Source: Bacillota bacterium
GTDB lineage: Bacteria; Bacillota; Clostridia; Lachnospirales; Lachnospiraceae
Length of the DNA: 64,000 bases
Direction of reading: 5' to 3'
Assembly: GCA_023435895.1 (NCBI GenBank)
Contig: JAEZLH010000021.1
Coordinates: forward strand, 1-64,000
In this document: piece after piece, positions 27,449 through 36,670 of the stretch
Position numbering within the stretch: the stretch's first letter is position 1
Layout of the letters: every line of letters starts with the position of its first letter
The notes under the pieces: model-generated
Database searches by the model: none
The model's input: the letters and a program-made list of their open reading frames with translations, nothing else
Told to the model about the DNA's origin: nothing
Made by a program: the position numbers and the translations under genes

Positions 27449-29140
27449 ATGAAGAAAATAAGCGTAAACAATGCTCCTATGTTAAATGCATATCCGGACA
27501 GCATGGGCAAAACATTGAGAGATATCATCCAAACACTAGGAAAAGCTGAATTTGAACATTGTTTTGGTTCCTTTTATATCCTGCCCAGTTTGTTCCATAC
27601 CGATTTAGACAGGGGCTTTTCCGTCATCAGCTATGATTTAAATAATCAGCTGGCGAAAATAGAAGATCTAAAGGCACTTGAAAAACTGGGAATGGATTTG
27701 AAATTAGACTTTATTCTTAACCATGCTTCTGTACTTTCGGAGCAGTTTCAAGATATTATAGCAAAGGGTGAAGACTCAAAATATAAGGATTTCTTTATTA
27801 ACTGGAATAAGTTTTGGGATGGTCATGGAGAGATGACAAAAGAAGGATATATTCAGCCGAAGGAAGAGCTGATTAAGAATATGTTCTTTCGAAAACCGGG
27901 TCTTCCCATTCTAATGGTACGGTTTCCGGATGGTAAAAATGTCCCTTACTGGAATACCTTTTATCAGGAAGTTAAGTACCCTGTAATTGATGCACAGGAT
28001 ATTATGAATCTGGTGAAGGTTCAATATCATTTGGCGGATGAACTGGCATCTCTCGTAAATACTGCAATCAGTCAAGGCAAAAAGCCTTATGAATTAGACT
28101 TTGTAAAATACGAGTTATACAAAGCACCAATTGTGGAATATTTGGAGTCAAATCGAAAGTATTTGGGTCAGATGGACTTGAACATCAAATCACCTATGGT
28201 TTGGGAGTTTTATGACAGGGTATTAAAACAATTATCGGAATATGGTGCAAAAATCGTTCGATTGGATGCCTTTGCATATGCACCTAAGGAACCTGGTGAG
28301 AAGAATTTCTTGAATGAACCGGGAACCTGGGAGGTTTTAAACAAAGTTCAGGAGTTGGCGGATCAGTATGAACTATCCCTTCTGCCAGAGATTCATGCCA
28401 GCTATGGGGAAAAGAACTATGAAGTCATTGCCTCCAAAGGGTACATGACCTACGATTTCTTTATGCCCGGACTTATTATAGATGCCTTAGAGAATGCAGA
28501 TGGTTCATCACTGAAGAACTGGGCGGATGAAGTGATTGAAAAAGGAATTAAAACTGTGAATATGCTGGGCTGCCACGACGGAATTCCTCTTTTGGATTTA
28601 AAGGGGTTAATTCCAGAGGAGCGTATACAGCGGCTTATTGACACAGTTGTTACTAGGGGTGGAATGGTAAAGGATCTTCACGGACAGAAGAATGTTTATT
28701 ATCAGGTGAATTCCACTTACTATAGTGCACTTGGTGAAGAGGATGGAAAACTTCTTATGGCTCGAGCATTACAGCTTTTTATGCCGGGTAAACCACAGAT
28801 TTGGTATCTTGATTTATTTGCTGGAAAAAATGATTATGAAGCGGTCAAGAATGCAGGAGCTGCCGGTCATAAGGAAATCAATCGAACCAATCTTACCATG
28901 GAACAGTTGGAAGAGGCACTTAAAAAGGATGTTGTTATAAAACAGTTAGAGATGCTTCGCTTCAGAACTTTATTCCCGGGCTTTTCCTTCGATTCAGTGA
29001 TTAAGGTGGAAGTCAAGGATGAACTTATGACTTTTACTTGGGAAAAAGATGGTTATATAGCCACACTTAACGCTGATTTGAAGAATATGAAATATGAAAT
29101 AAGAGGAAACAGTCCTGAGGGAGAAATTCTGATAAGGTAA
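27449..29140 (+). CDS. GH13_18 sugar phosphorylase with a 65-residue insertion
   Basis: 563 residues from the ATG at 27449 behind TAGGAGGTC. It carries the sucrose-phosphorylase core: nucleophile Asp273 in RLDAFAYA, acid/base Glu314 in LLPEIHA, and third Asp377 in CHDGI. The start motif is AYPDSMG rather than TYADSMG. About 65 extra residues (roughly 176-243) are inserted just before the strand carrying the nucleophile. The acceptor-side loop also differs: IPLLDLKGL replaces IGVVDV. It is therefore probably a phosphorylase with a different acceptor from the gene at 17304. It lies 17 bp after the kinase gene. Confidence 0.82.
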   Translation: MKKISVNNAPMLNAYPDSMGKTLRDIIQTLGKAEFEHCFGSFYILPSLFHTDLDRGFSVISYDLNNQLAKIEDLKALEKLGMDLKLDFILNHASVLSEQFQDIIAKGEDSKYKDFFINWNKFWDGHGEMTKEGYIQPKEELIKNMFFRKPGLPILMVRFPDGKNVPYWNTFYQEVKYPVIDAQDIMNLVKVQYHLADELASLVNTAISQGKKPYELDFVKYELYKAPIVEYLESNRKYLGQMDLNIKSPMVWEFYDRVLKQLSEYGAKIVRLDAFAYAPKEPGEKNFLNEPGTWEVLNKVQELADQYELSLLPEIHASYGEKNYEVIASKGYMTYDFFMPGLIIDALENADGSSLKNWADEVIEKGIKTVNMLGCHDGIPLLDLKGLIPEERIQRLIDTVVTRGGMVKDLHGQKNVYYQVNSTYYSALGEEDGKLLMARALQLFMPGKPQIWYLDLFAGKNDYEAVKNAGAAGHKEINRTNLTMEQLEEALKKDVVIKQLEMLRFRTLFPGFSFDSVIKVEVKDELMTFTWEKDGYIATLNADLKNMKYEIRGNSPEGEILIR

Positions 29141-29270
29141 TTAGATTGTCTTGTGCATTATCATCAAAGCGGGTGTCTCTTGGTTTTGTACATATGTTGC
29201 AATAGCAGTGTATCACAATTACCTGATTTTAATAATGTAGTTGATGAGTAAGAGCAGGAAGGAATTGTTA

Positions 29271-30146
29271 ATGGAAAAATATAAATATCATGATGTAAAT
29301 CAACGTGGAACAATAAAATCCATTTATTATCATACCACGAATCAGCAGGGTGAGATAAGAGAGAAATACGCAAACGTTTATTTGCCCTATGGTTACGAGG
29401 GTAAGAATAACGAGAAAAAGTATAATGTCCTTTATGTTATGCATGGGGGAGGGGGCAACCCGGATGCATGGCCAGATTGCTGTAAGGTAAAAAATATGTT
29501 GGATTATATGATTGATGAGAAACAGGCAGAACCCCTCATAGTTGTATTCCCGTCCTACTATAAAGAAAAAGTAGGAAGAGTAGGACCTCCGGTAAAAGAG
29601 ATTGAAAGAGAACATGTGCTTTTCTTCCAGAAGGAGCTAATCGAAGATTTATTGCCTGCAGTGGAAAAAGAATACAATACCTATGCAGAAAATACAACAA
29701 AGGAAGCACTTCAGGCTTCCAGAATGCATCGGGGCTTTAGTGGTTTTTCCATGGGTGCAGCAACAACCTGGTTTGCATTTACTAACAATATGGATTACTT
29801 CTCCTACTATGCGCCCTTCAGCGGAGATTGTTGGGAGATAGAAGGGCAAGGAGGGCTGCATAAGCCAGAGGAGACAGCGAACGTATTACATAACCATGTG
29901 GCAGCTTCCGGTTACGGGGTGGAGGAGTATTTTATTTACACAGCCACAGGAACGGGAGATGTTGCATATGATGCCCTAACAACTCAAGTAAACGAAATGC
30001 GAAAATTCCCCGAGACGTTCGTGGAGGACGAGGAGCTTTCAAAAGGGAATTTTCATTATCTTCTTGCAGAAGGTGAAGTCCATGAATATGAAGCGGCTCT
30101 TCATTACCTGTATAACATATTGCCTTATTTGTTTCAAAAAAGGTAA
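29271..30146 (+). CDS. Putative esterase (esterase D / feruloyl-esterase-like)
   Basis: 291 residues from the ATG at 29271 (AGGAAGGAATT upstream); the frame extends ten codons further without a ribosome site. HGGGGNPDAW oxyanion region near 58-67, Ser160 in GFSMGA, and a C-terminal His in EGEVHEY. The layout (N-terminal beta-strand with TTNQQGE, YANVYLPYGY) matches intracellular relatives of xylanase-associated feruloyl/acetyl esterases. No signal peptide. Last gene of the island, followed by a terminator at 30264. Confidence 0.87.
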   Translation: MEKYKYHDVNQRGTIKSIYYHTTNQQGEIREKYANVYLPYGYEGKNNEKKYNVLYVMHGGGGNPDAWPDCCKVKNMLDYMIDEKQAEPLIVVFPSYYKEKVGRVGPPVKEIEREHVLFFQKELIEDLLPAVEKEYNTYAENTTKEALQASRMHRGFSGFSMGAATTWFAFTNNMDYFSYYAPFSGDCWEIEGQGGLHKPEETANVLHNHVAASGYGVEEYFIYTATGTGDVAYDALTTQVNEMRKFPETFVEDEELSKGNFHYLLAEGEVHEYEAALHYLYNILPYLFQKR

Positions 30147-30263
30147 TAAGGTTATGTTCTTATGTGCTTTAATGAATAAAACCTCAACAGTTTCATAGCA
30201 TTATAATCTGGTTTATACTCGATTCACATTGATTCGCTGAACCTATTCAATACTAGATGATAT

Positions 30264-30306
30264 AAGTGCCTAAACGCTTTGAATACAAGAGCTTAGGCAC
30301 TTTTTG
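30264..30306 (+). terminator. Rho-independent terminator
   Basis: AAGTGCCTAA (30264-30273) pairs with TTAGGCACTT (30293-30302), followed by a T-run. It lies about 120 bp after the esterase stop codon and closes the catabolic island. Confidence 0.8.
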
Positions 30307-30324
30307 ATTTGTCAAACACTCACC

Positions 30325-30627
30325 TCATTCTAAATACTTTACCCTTCGGTTGGTCTTGCATAGGAGCACATTTTTTACAATTGGGGTAAATTGCTCATCA
30401 AACCAACGGGCTAACTCCACATCCTAAGGAATAGGCGGATGGGATAATGCCGGGATCTCTTCAATCAAACCCTCAGGAAGATAACCACGCCCCCGTTCTT
30501 GGTGATAGGAAAGTCCCTGTGCTAGTGCGCCGCGATAAAAATCATCTAAATCCACATCAGCAGAAGAATTTCTTTCACTGGGTAGAATATCTCCGAGACC
30601 CTTTCTATCTTCCTCTAGTTTATACAT
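30325..30627 (-). pseudogene. DUF2201/VWA-like metallopeptidase remnant with in-frame stop
   Basis: Reading the minus strand from 30627, the segments GRGYLPEGLIEE, a TAG codon and LARWFDEQF continue in one frame to TGA at 30325. This matches the DUF2201 (putative metallopeptidase) pattern in which the TAG position is normally Trp, so TGG to TAG is the likely change. Both ends of the family domain are missing: no HExxH-like or VWA part is visible. It is a short relic without function. The family call is from memory of its signature. Confidence 0.55.
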
Positions 30628-30751
30628 CCAGCAAATTTTCTTGATTAATTAGTAAATAATGGTATAATTTAATTGATATTGGAATTTGAGAGTAGTATAC
30701 GCTGTTCCATGATAGTTATTTAATTATACTTTATGCATAGGAGGATTTGCT

Positions 30752-32167
30752 ATGAAACGTATTTCAGCATTATTTCTGGTTAGCCTGTTCGTATTGTCTA
30801 CACTATTAACAGGTTGTGGTGAAAAAAATGACAACCCAAGTAGCCCAAGTATTACTCCGACAAAATCTGCAGACAAAGATATTAAAAATGAACCAACAAT
30901 AACAAAGGTTCCTGACGATCATGTAATCAATGTATATTGTCCAACTGAAGATGTGGCTAAGATGATTCTTAAATATAAGGAACTTCATCCTGATTTTGAT
31001 TATGATGTTAAGGAGTTTACGTTTGCTACAGCAGATATTTCATTTACAACAGCTCTGGATGAGAGTCTTGCTGCAGGGGGAGAAAATACACCGGATATTT
31101 ATTGTGCAGATAGCATAAATGTTATGAAATATACCCAAGGTGATGTGGCAGAGTATGCAACTCCTTATAAAGATCTAGGAATTGATGTTGATAATCTTGT
31201 AAAGGAAGCTGATATCGCTCCCTATATTATTGATAAGGGAACAAGTAAAGATGGTAAACTTCTCTCGCTCGGTTATGAGGGAGATGGTGGCGCCTTTATT
31301 TACAGACGTTCTATCGCAAAGAAAGTTTGGGGAACGGGAGATCCCGAAGCAATTAAAGATAAAATTGGATCGGGCTGGGATAAATTTTTTAAAGCAGCAG
31401 CTGATTTAAAGGCAAAGGGCTATGGTATTGTATCCGGTGACGGCGACATCTGGCTCTCAATAGCAAATAGCGCTGATACACCATGGGTTGTTGATGGCAA
31501 GCTCAATATTGATCCAAAACGTGAGGCATTTTTTGATTATGCAAAACAACTAAAAGATAAGGGGTATAGCAATAATACCCAAGATTGGACAGATCCTTGG
31601 TACGATGATATGAAAGGTGCTGGCAAGAAGAAAATTTTTGGCTTCTTTGGTCCGCAGTGGTTGATAAGTTACACCTTGATGGATCATTCTGGCGGTGACA
31701 AGGTTGGTAAAGGAACGTATGGTGATTGGGCTGTATGTGAACCACCGGTTGGATTTGCGCAGGGTGGTAATTGGGTATTTGTTAATAAGAATTCAAACAA
31801 TAAAGATGTTTTGGGCGATGTTGTTAAATGGATGACACTTGATAGCTCCCAAACAGGTCTTCAGTATTTTCTCGCTAATGGGATGCTGGATTTTAGCAAT
31901 GGGGTAAAAACTACCGTAGCCTCCGGCACAGTTATGAAAAACACAGAGAATAAACTTGATTTTCTTGGTGGACAGAATATGTTCGAAGTATATGACAAAG
32001 CTGCAAAGCTGGCAAACGGCAAAGTATCAACAGAGTTTGATGAAGGAATCAACTTCTATTGGCGTGAGCAGGTACGTGAATTTACCTCCGGTAAAAAAAT
32101 AAAAGAGCAAGCGATGGAAGATTTTAAAAAGAATGTGAAAGAGAACCTTAAGATTGAAGTGGAATAA
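30752..32167 (+). CDS. Extracellular solute-binding lipoprotein (family 1)
   Basis: 471 residues. Lipobox LLTGC (Cys near 23) after a typical signal peptide, then a Ser/Pro/Thr-rich linker and a carbohydrate-binding-type solute-binding domain. AGGAGGATTTG precedes the ATG. It stands alone: no permease genes follow, and its stop is only two bases from the stop of the convergent kinase gene at 32170. It may feed the permeases of module A or act as the extracellular sensor partner of the nearby kinase (inference). Confidence 0.88.
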   Translation: MKRISALFLVSLFVLSTLLTGCGEKNDNPSSPSITPTKSADKDIKNEPTITKVPDDHVINVYCPTEDVAKMILKYKELHPDFDYDVKEFTFATADISFTTALDESLAAGGENTPDIYCADSINVMKYTQGDVAEYATPYKDLGIDVDNLVKEADIAPYIIDKGTSKDGKLLSLGYEGDGGAFIYRRSIAKKVWGTGDPEAIKDKIGSGWDKFFKAAADLKAKGYGIVSGDGDIWLSIANSADTPWVVDGKLNIDPKREAFFDYAKQLKDKGYSNNTQDWTDPWYDDMKGAGKKKIFGFFGPQWLISYTLMDHSGGDKVGKGTYGDWAVCEPPVGFAQGGNWVFVNKNSNNKDVLGDVVKWMTLDSSQTGLQYFLANGMLDFSNGVKTTVASGTVMKNTENKLDFLGGQNMFEVYDKAAKLANGKVSTEFDEGINFYWREQVREFTSGKKIKEQAMEDFKKNVKENLKIEVE

Positions 32168-32169
32168 GA

Positions 32170-33465
32170 TTAAGTCTTTCTGACTGCAAAGCAGATTACA
32201 AAGATTGCACCACCACTTTGTGAGTCACGAACCAAAATTTTACCCCCTTGAAGGTTGACTAATTCTTTCGCTATACTTAAACCAAGACCAAAATGCAATT
32301 TATCATTTCGAGATTGGTCTACCCGGAAGAAACGTTCAAAGACCAACTTTTTATATTTATCAGAGATACCTCTACCTTGATCTTCCACTTCAAGGTAGAG
32401 GTTTTTATTCGAAACATAACTGCGTAAAATAACTGTTTTATGGATAGGAGTATAGGATAATGCATTATCTAACAAGATAGTGATAATCTGGTACAAGCGA
32501 TCCCGGTCCCCGTAGATGATAGGTAACTCTTCCTCTGGGATATTCAGAAGAAGGGTAATTTCTTTTTGTTGAAATAAAGGCAAAAAAGATTCATAAGTTT
32601 CCACTAATAGAGTATCGGTTTCTACCGGTTCTTTTTTTATTAACCAGGATTTTGCATCAACGGATGCTAGAAATAACATGTCATCCACTAAACGTGTCAT
32701 ACGTTTGCATTCATTGTCAATTCCCGCAAGGAATTTTTGCGATTGTGGAGTGGCATCTGAAATAGCTGCTTGATTCGCTCTGATTACGGATAATGGGGAA
32801 CGCAGCTCATGAGAAGCTGCCGCGATAAAGCGGGTTTGCCTATTGTTATTTTCTTCCAAGGGCTTTAGTATCCAGGATACAAAGCATAAACTAATCATAA
32901 ATAAAGCTAAAAACCCAGCAAGCCCCAATAAGGAAAACATAATTCGCTGTTTTTGGACAGCAGAATAATAATCCGGAAGGTACTGAAGTAATAAGAAACT
33001 TCTCCAGCCGGAAGTAGTCGGTATTAATACAATACAACCATAATAGAATTCTTGATGCCCCCCTTTTATCGTAAAGATACTGCTTTTACTTAAGGTAGGT
33101 AGAATGGAATTCTTCTTTATATTTAGTCCTTCCTCAGAAGCAAGGTAAGACAAGCGAGCGATCAACTGAGTGCGATCCGTCGGTGTTTTTAAAACACCCG
33201 GAAAATTAAGAGGGTTGCCATTGTCCTCGATATGTATTATTAGGTTATTCTTTGCTTCTAATTGAGAAAGCCAGACATCACTAATCACATTATCAAATTG
33301 AAGCTTATTGATGATAGAGTTCATATGACTTTGAAACGTTTCTATTCTTTTATCTTTTAATTCTTTTTCGGTGAAGATTAAAAGAATTAATATTACAATA
33401 ATCAAGATGAACCCAGTGGATAGGGTATAGAGTAGAACCAATTTTTTTCTTAGAGATTTAATCAT
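32170..33465 (-). CDS. Sensor histidine kinase (module A)
   Basis: 431 residues from the ATG at 33465 behind AGGAGGAAAGC; the open frame upstream overlaps the regulator gene and is not coding. Helices at about 10-31 and 178-199 flank an extracellular domain of about 145 residues with a DNGNP motif near 81-85. His219 lies in ASHELRSPLS, followed by N, G1 (DQGRGISD) and G2 (GLGLS) boxes. It is paralogous to the kinase at 53561, which shares the extracellular DNGNP feature. Its start is 23 bp after the regulator stop. Confidence 0.93.
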   Translation of the reverse strand: MIKSLRKKLVLLYTLSTGFILIIVILILLIFTEKELKDKRIETFQSHMNSIINKLQFDNVISDVWLSQLEAKNNLIIHIEDNGNPLNFPGVLKTPTDRTQLIARLSYLASEEGLNIKKNSILPTLSKSSIFTIKGGHQEFYYGCIVLIPTTSGWRSFLLLQYLPDYYSAVQKQRIMFSLLGLAGFLALFMISLCFVSWILKPLEENNNRQTRFIAAASHELRSPLSVIRANQAAISDATPQSQKFLAGIDNECKRMTRLVDDMLFLASVDAKSWLIKKEPVETDTLLVETYESFLPLFQQKEITLLLNIPEEELPIIYGDRDRLYQIITILLDNALSYTPIHKTVILRSYVSNKNLYLEVEDQGRGISDKYKKLVFERFFRVDQSRNDKLHFGLGLSIAKELVNLQGGKILVRDSQSGGAIFVICFAVRKT

Positions 33466-33488
33466 TGCTTTCCTCCTGGAAATGGGTT

Positions 33489-34163
33489 TTAAGCTTCTAC
33501 CAGTTGATAACCTACGGAATGAACGGTTTTTATTCTTGCATTGCAATTGGCGACCTTGAGCCTTCGTCTGACGAAATATATATAATTGTCTATATTTCCA
33601 TCTTCTACATAAGAATCTATTCCCCACACTCTAGAAAGAATTTGCTCTCTGGTAAGGATTTGTCCACGATTTCGGATCAGAAACTCCAATAAACAAGACT
33701 CTTTATTTGAGAGGGTAATACTTTTTGATTCTGTCTGTAAGGTATGTAAATCAGTATCTAATGAAAAATTGGAAAACTGAAGCAACGAATTATGTTCCAT
33801 AGCACGTGGTCGCCTAGATAATGCTCGTATTCTAGCCAATAGCTCACCCATATCAAAGGGTTTTACAAGGTAATCATCCGCGCCAGCATCAAGGCCGTCA
33901 ATTCGATCGTTGATTCCATTCATGGCGGTAACAAGGATAATCGGGGTGGTAATATTATTTTTGCGAAAGGTTTGTAAAATGGTTAAGCCATCCACTTCAG
34001 GAAGCATTCTGTCCAAAATTATAATATCATAGAAGGTGGAATTACAATAATAAATCGCCTCATCACCCTGTAAACAGCTATCCACCAAATAACCTTCCTT
34101 ATTTAACTTAAAACATAACGCACTGCTCAAATCTTTATCATCCTCAATCAAAAGAATCTTCAT
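33489..34163 (-). CDS. OmpR-family response regulator (module A)
   Basis: 224 residues. Receiver with EDD at 7-9, phospho-acceptor Asp51 in ILDRMLP and the conserved Lys in DDYLVKPFD. A winged-helix DNA-binding domain spans about 125-222, ending in VHSVGYQL. It heads the two-gene kinase operon and diverges from the lipoprotein gene at 34438. Its likely binding sites are the TTAGAG/TTAGAT boxes at 34247-34284. Confidence 0.94.
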   Translation of the reverse strand: MKILLIEDDKDLSSALCFKLNKEGYLVDSCLQGDEAIYYCNSTFYDIIILDRMLPEVDGLTILQTFRKNNITTPIILVTAMNGINDRIDGLDAGADDYLVKPFDMGELLARIRALSRRPRAMEHNSLLQFSNFSLDTDLHTLQTESKSITLSNKESCLLEFLIRNRGQILTREQILSRVWGIDSYVEDGNIDNYIYFVRRRLKVANCNARIKTVHSVGYQLVEA

Positions 34164-34219
34164 ATAATTCCCCCCACATTCTGTGAATTACGCTTATTAT
34201 AACATTATTTCACAACTAT

Positions 34220-34284
34220 CTCTAATAATTCTCAAAAAATCCATCTTTAGAGATTTTTTAGATATTTAAACATTAAACTTAGAG
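34220..34284. promoter_or_regulatory. Candidate response-regulator binding boxes (module A)
   Basis: TTAGAG at 34247-34252, TTAGAT at 34258-34263 (11 bp later) and TTAGAG at 34279-34284 (21 bp later), with the inverted form CTCTAA at 34220-34225. The same hexamer with 11-bp spacing occurs at the paralogous module B promoter. OmpR/PhoB-family proteins commonly bind direct repeats at this spacing. Confidence 0.55.
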
Positions 34285-34341
34285 GAAGAAAAGGCGATAA
34301 AAAATATTGTGTCAATACCCTGTTTCAATTTAGTAAGACGT

Positions 34342-34355
34342 AATGTGTGCACATT
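34342..34355. promoter_or_regulatory. Short palindrome in the divergent region
   Basis: AATGTG and CACATT arms separated by TG, lying about 85 bp upstream of the lipoprotein start codon. It may be an operator. It is not found in module B and no matching regulator is evident. Confidence 0.3.
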
Positions 34356-34437
34356 ATGATGCACTCTTTTTGAAGAATGTTTGACCCTTTATTAAGAACA
34401 ATATTATGCTGTGGATAGCGGCGGATTGGAGTTAAGT

Positions 34438-36660
34438 ATGCGTATAAAAAAAGTGATATCAATCATTATGGTAAGCTTATTGTTTATTAGTGGAATAACA
34501 GGCTGCAGCATGAGAGGTGACAAAGATAAAACAAATGATTCGGACAATCAGACTGCATTGGGAAAATATATGGAGGGAAATATTGAATTTCCAGAAGGGA
34601 TTGCTTCTAGTGAGTACATATCACTTGCGAATAAGCCCGGTGGTGGGATGGAGCTATTTACACTCCAATATGGGAATTATGTGAAATATAATTATGAAAA
34701 TAAGAAATGGGAAAAAGATAATGGGAATAGTCTGCAGAAATTTCATAGTAATCCGACCGCATCAAATTTAAAGGTAATTGATGTGTTTTATGGGCAAGAT
34801 GATAAGCAGTACATACTTTGTGATAATAGTAATAACTGCAATGAGTTATATAGACAGACAGAAAATGAGAAGTATGAGCAGATCGATATTCCTAAATTGA
34901 AAGAAGAATATGGAGACTTTAAAATACCAAGCAGACCGAAAAATATAACAGTGTTGAAGAATGGCTTGATTGCTGCAATCTACCTTCTGGGAGAGATAGA
35001 AGTATATTCGTCGGATGGAAAGTCAGTGGTTAACACGTTTAATAGTACCAATTCCGGGAAAATCGCGGCAGATGGAAATAATCTTTATTATACGAATCAA
35101 AAAGGTAATGAGATAATTATGATGGATATGGAAACCAATAAACAGGGAGCATCCAGAGAACTTAGTAAAAAATTGTCCGAAGAGACTATGTTAGAAGTTG
35201 ACAATGGAGTGGTTTACCTGTGTGATAAGTCAGGAATACAGTTAAATAAAGAGGGTAGCTCAATTTGGGAGACACTTGTAGATGGCAATCAAAGCAAATT
35301 AAGTATGCCGTTGTATACCTTATCTAGATTTATACTAGGAACAGAGAGTGATTATTATCTGGTAATGAAAGAAGATAAAGGCGTAATGATTAATCGATAT
35401 TACTATGACCAAACTGTAAATTCAGTTCCCTCAAAAGAGCTTTCGATATTCTCGTTGAATGAAAGTAAAACAATCCGTCAAGCTATCTCTGTCTTTCAAG
35501 AAAGCCATCCAGATGTAAAGATGAATTATCAGGTAGCAAATTCAAAGCCAGTATCCTTAGAATACGGCGTTTCAAACTCAGAGGACTTGGCTGCTCAAAC
35601 GGATTATGTGAATGCATTGAATACGGAGCTTCTGGCAAAAAAAGGAGCAGACATTCTTGTTCTTGATGGATTGCCAGTGGATTCCTATATAGAGAAAGGC
35701 GTTCTTGAAGATATGGGAAGTATATTTGCACCAAAGCTGGAATCGGGTGAACTGATGGAGAACATTGCTGATAATTATAAAAAAGATGATAAGGTATATG
35801 TAATGCCGGTACGATTTGCCTTACCGATGATATATGGATGTTCAGATGCTGTAAATTCCACGGATACGCTGGAGAATTTAGCTACTTATGCTAAGAAGAA
35901 TAGTAAGATTCCGTTACTTGCCCCAAGTAAGTACCGCTCATTGGCAGCATGGTTCCTATTGACCTATTATGATCAGATGATAAATAATAAAAATGAAATT
36001 GATAAAGAAATGTTCCGAAATTACCTGGAAGAGGTCAATCAGTTGGCGGTTAATATTGATGCTTCTGATGATGTAGATATTAATGGTGTAAATGAGGACG
36101 GAATAACAAAAGTTGGATATTGGATAAATTCTGCCTTGGTATTAAATAAGAAATTAGTTCGGACAAATATGGAGGAAATAGTAAATCTGGATAGTTTTGC
36201 AATCCCACTTGAGGCAACAAAAGAATGGAAGGGTTCCTATAAAGTAGTAAACAAGACTTACCGTGCAAGTTCATTGGTAGGAATGAACAGTGCAGGTACA
36301 CAAAAGGATTTAGCGAAAGAATTTATACAACTATTATTCTCAAATGAAATACAAAGTCTAAATCTTGCGGATGGGTTCCCGATTGGGAAAGCAGCATTGG
36401 AGGGCTGGATAAAGCAAGAGGAAGATAAAACTTACTCCATGAGTAACGAGGATGATACGATTAATGCTCCATATCCTGCACTTGAGGATAGAAATAAAAT
36501 ATATAAAGATATTTGTGCACTGTCACATCCAATGGTGAATGATACTGCGATTATAAATATGATATTAGAAGAGTCAGTACGTTATCTGAAAGGGGATATT
36601 ACTTCAGAACAGGCAACTGACAATGTGCTGAGTCGAATTAATAGATATTTGTCCGAATAG
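34438..36660 (+). CDS. Large solute-binding lipoprotein with N-terminal propeller-like domain (module A)
   Basis: 740 residues from the ATG at 34438 with GGAG eight bases upstream; the frame opens nine codons earlier at GTG without support. The lipobox ITGC gives a lipid-anchored Cys near 22. Residues of about 45-330 are beta-rich with repeated short strands and read like a propeller. From about 335 a solute-binding domain follows (ELSIFSLNE, FQESHPDVK, LPVDSYIEKG blocks). Standard binding proteins have about 400-500 residues, so the N-terminal half is extra. It heads an operon with two permeases and an adaptor. Paralogue: 55854. Confidence 0.85.
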   Translation: MRIKKVISIIMVSLLFISGITGCSMRGDKDKTNDSDNQTALGKYMEGNIEFPEGIASSEYISLANKPGGGMELFTLQYGNYVKYNYENKKWEKDNGNSLQKFHSNPTASNLKVIDVFYGQDDKQYILCDNSNNCNELYRQTENEKYEQIDIPKLKEEYGDFKIPSRPKNITVLKNGLIAAIYLLGEIEVYSSDGKSVVNTFNSTNSGKIAADGNNLYYTNQKGNEIIMMDMETNKQGASRELSKKLSEETMLEVDNGVVYLCDKSGIQLNKEGSSIWETLVDGNQSKLSMPLYTLSRFILGTESDYYLVMKEDKGVMINRYYYDQTVNSVPSKELSIFSLNESKTIRQAISVFQESHPDVKMNYQVANSKPVSLEYGVSNSEDLAAQTDYVNALNTELLAKKGADILVLDGLPVDSYIEKGVLEDMGSIFAPKLESGELMENIADNYKKDDKVYVMPVRFALPMIYGCSDAVNSTDTLENLATYAKKNSKIPLLAPSKYRSLAAWFLLTYYDQMINNKNEIDKEMFRNYLEEVNQLAVNIDASDDVDINGVNEDGITKVGYWINSALVLNKKLVRTNMEEIVNLDSFAIPLEATKEWKGSYKVVNKTYRASSLVGMNSAGTQKDLAKEFIQLLFSNEIQSLNLADGFPIGKAALEGWIKQEEDKTYSMSNEDDTINAPYPALEDRNKIYKDICALSHPMVNDTAIINMILEESVRYLKGDITSEQATDNVLSRINRYLSE

Positions 36661-36670
36661 GTAGGTTAAG

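Noticed and set aside
29371..29384. AAACGTTT match inside the esterase at 29271
   Set aside because: It lies within coding sequence, lacks the flanking TGT, and is not near a promoter, so chance is likely.
33466..33627. Upstream extension of the module A kinase frame
   Set aside because: It overlaps the regulator gene in another frame, has no ribosome site, and the ATG at 33465 sits behind a strong one.
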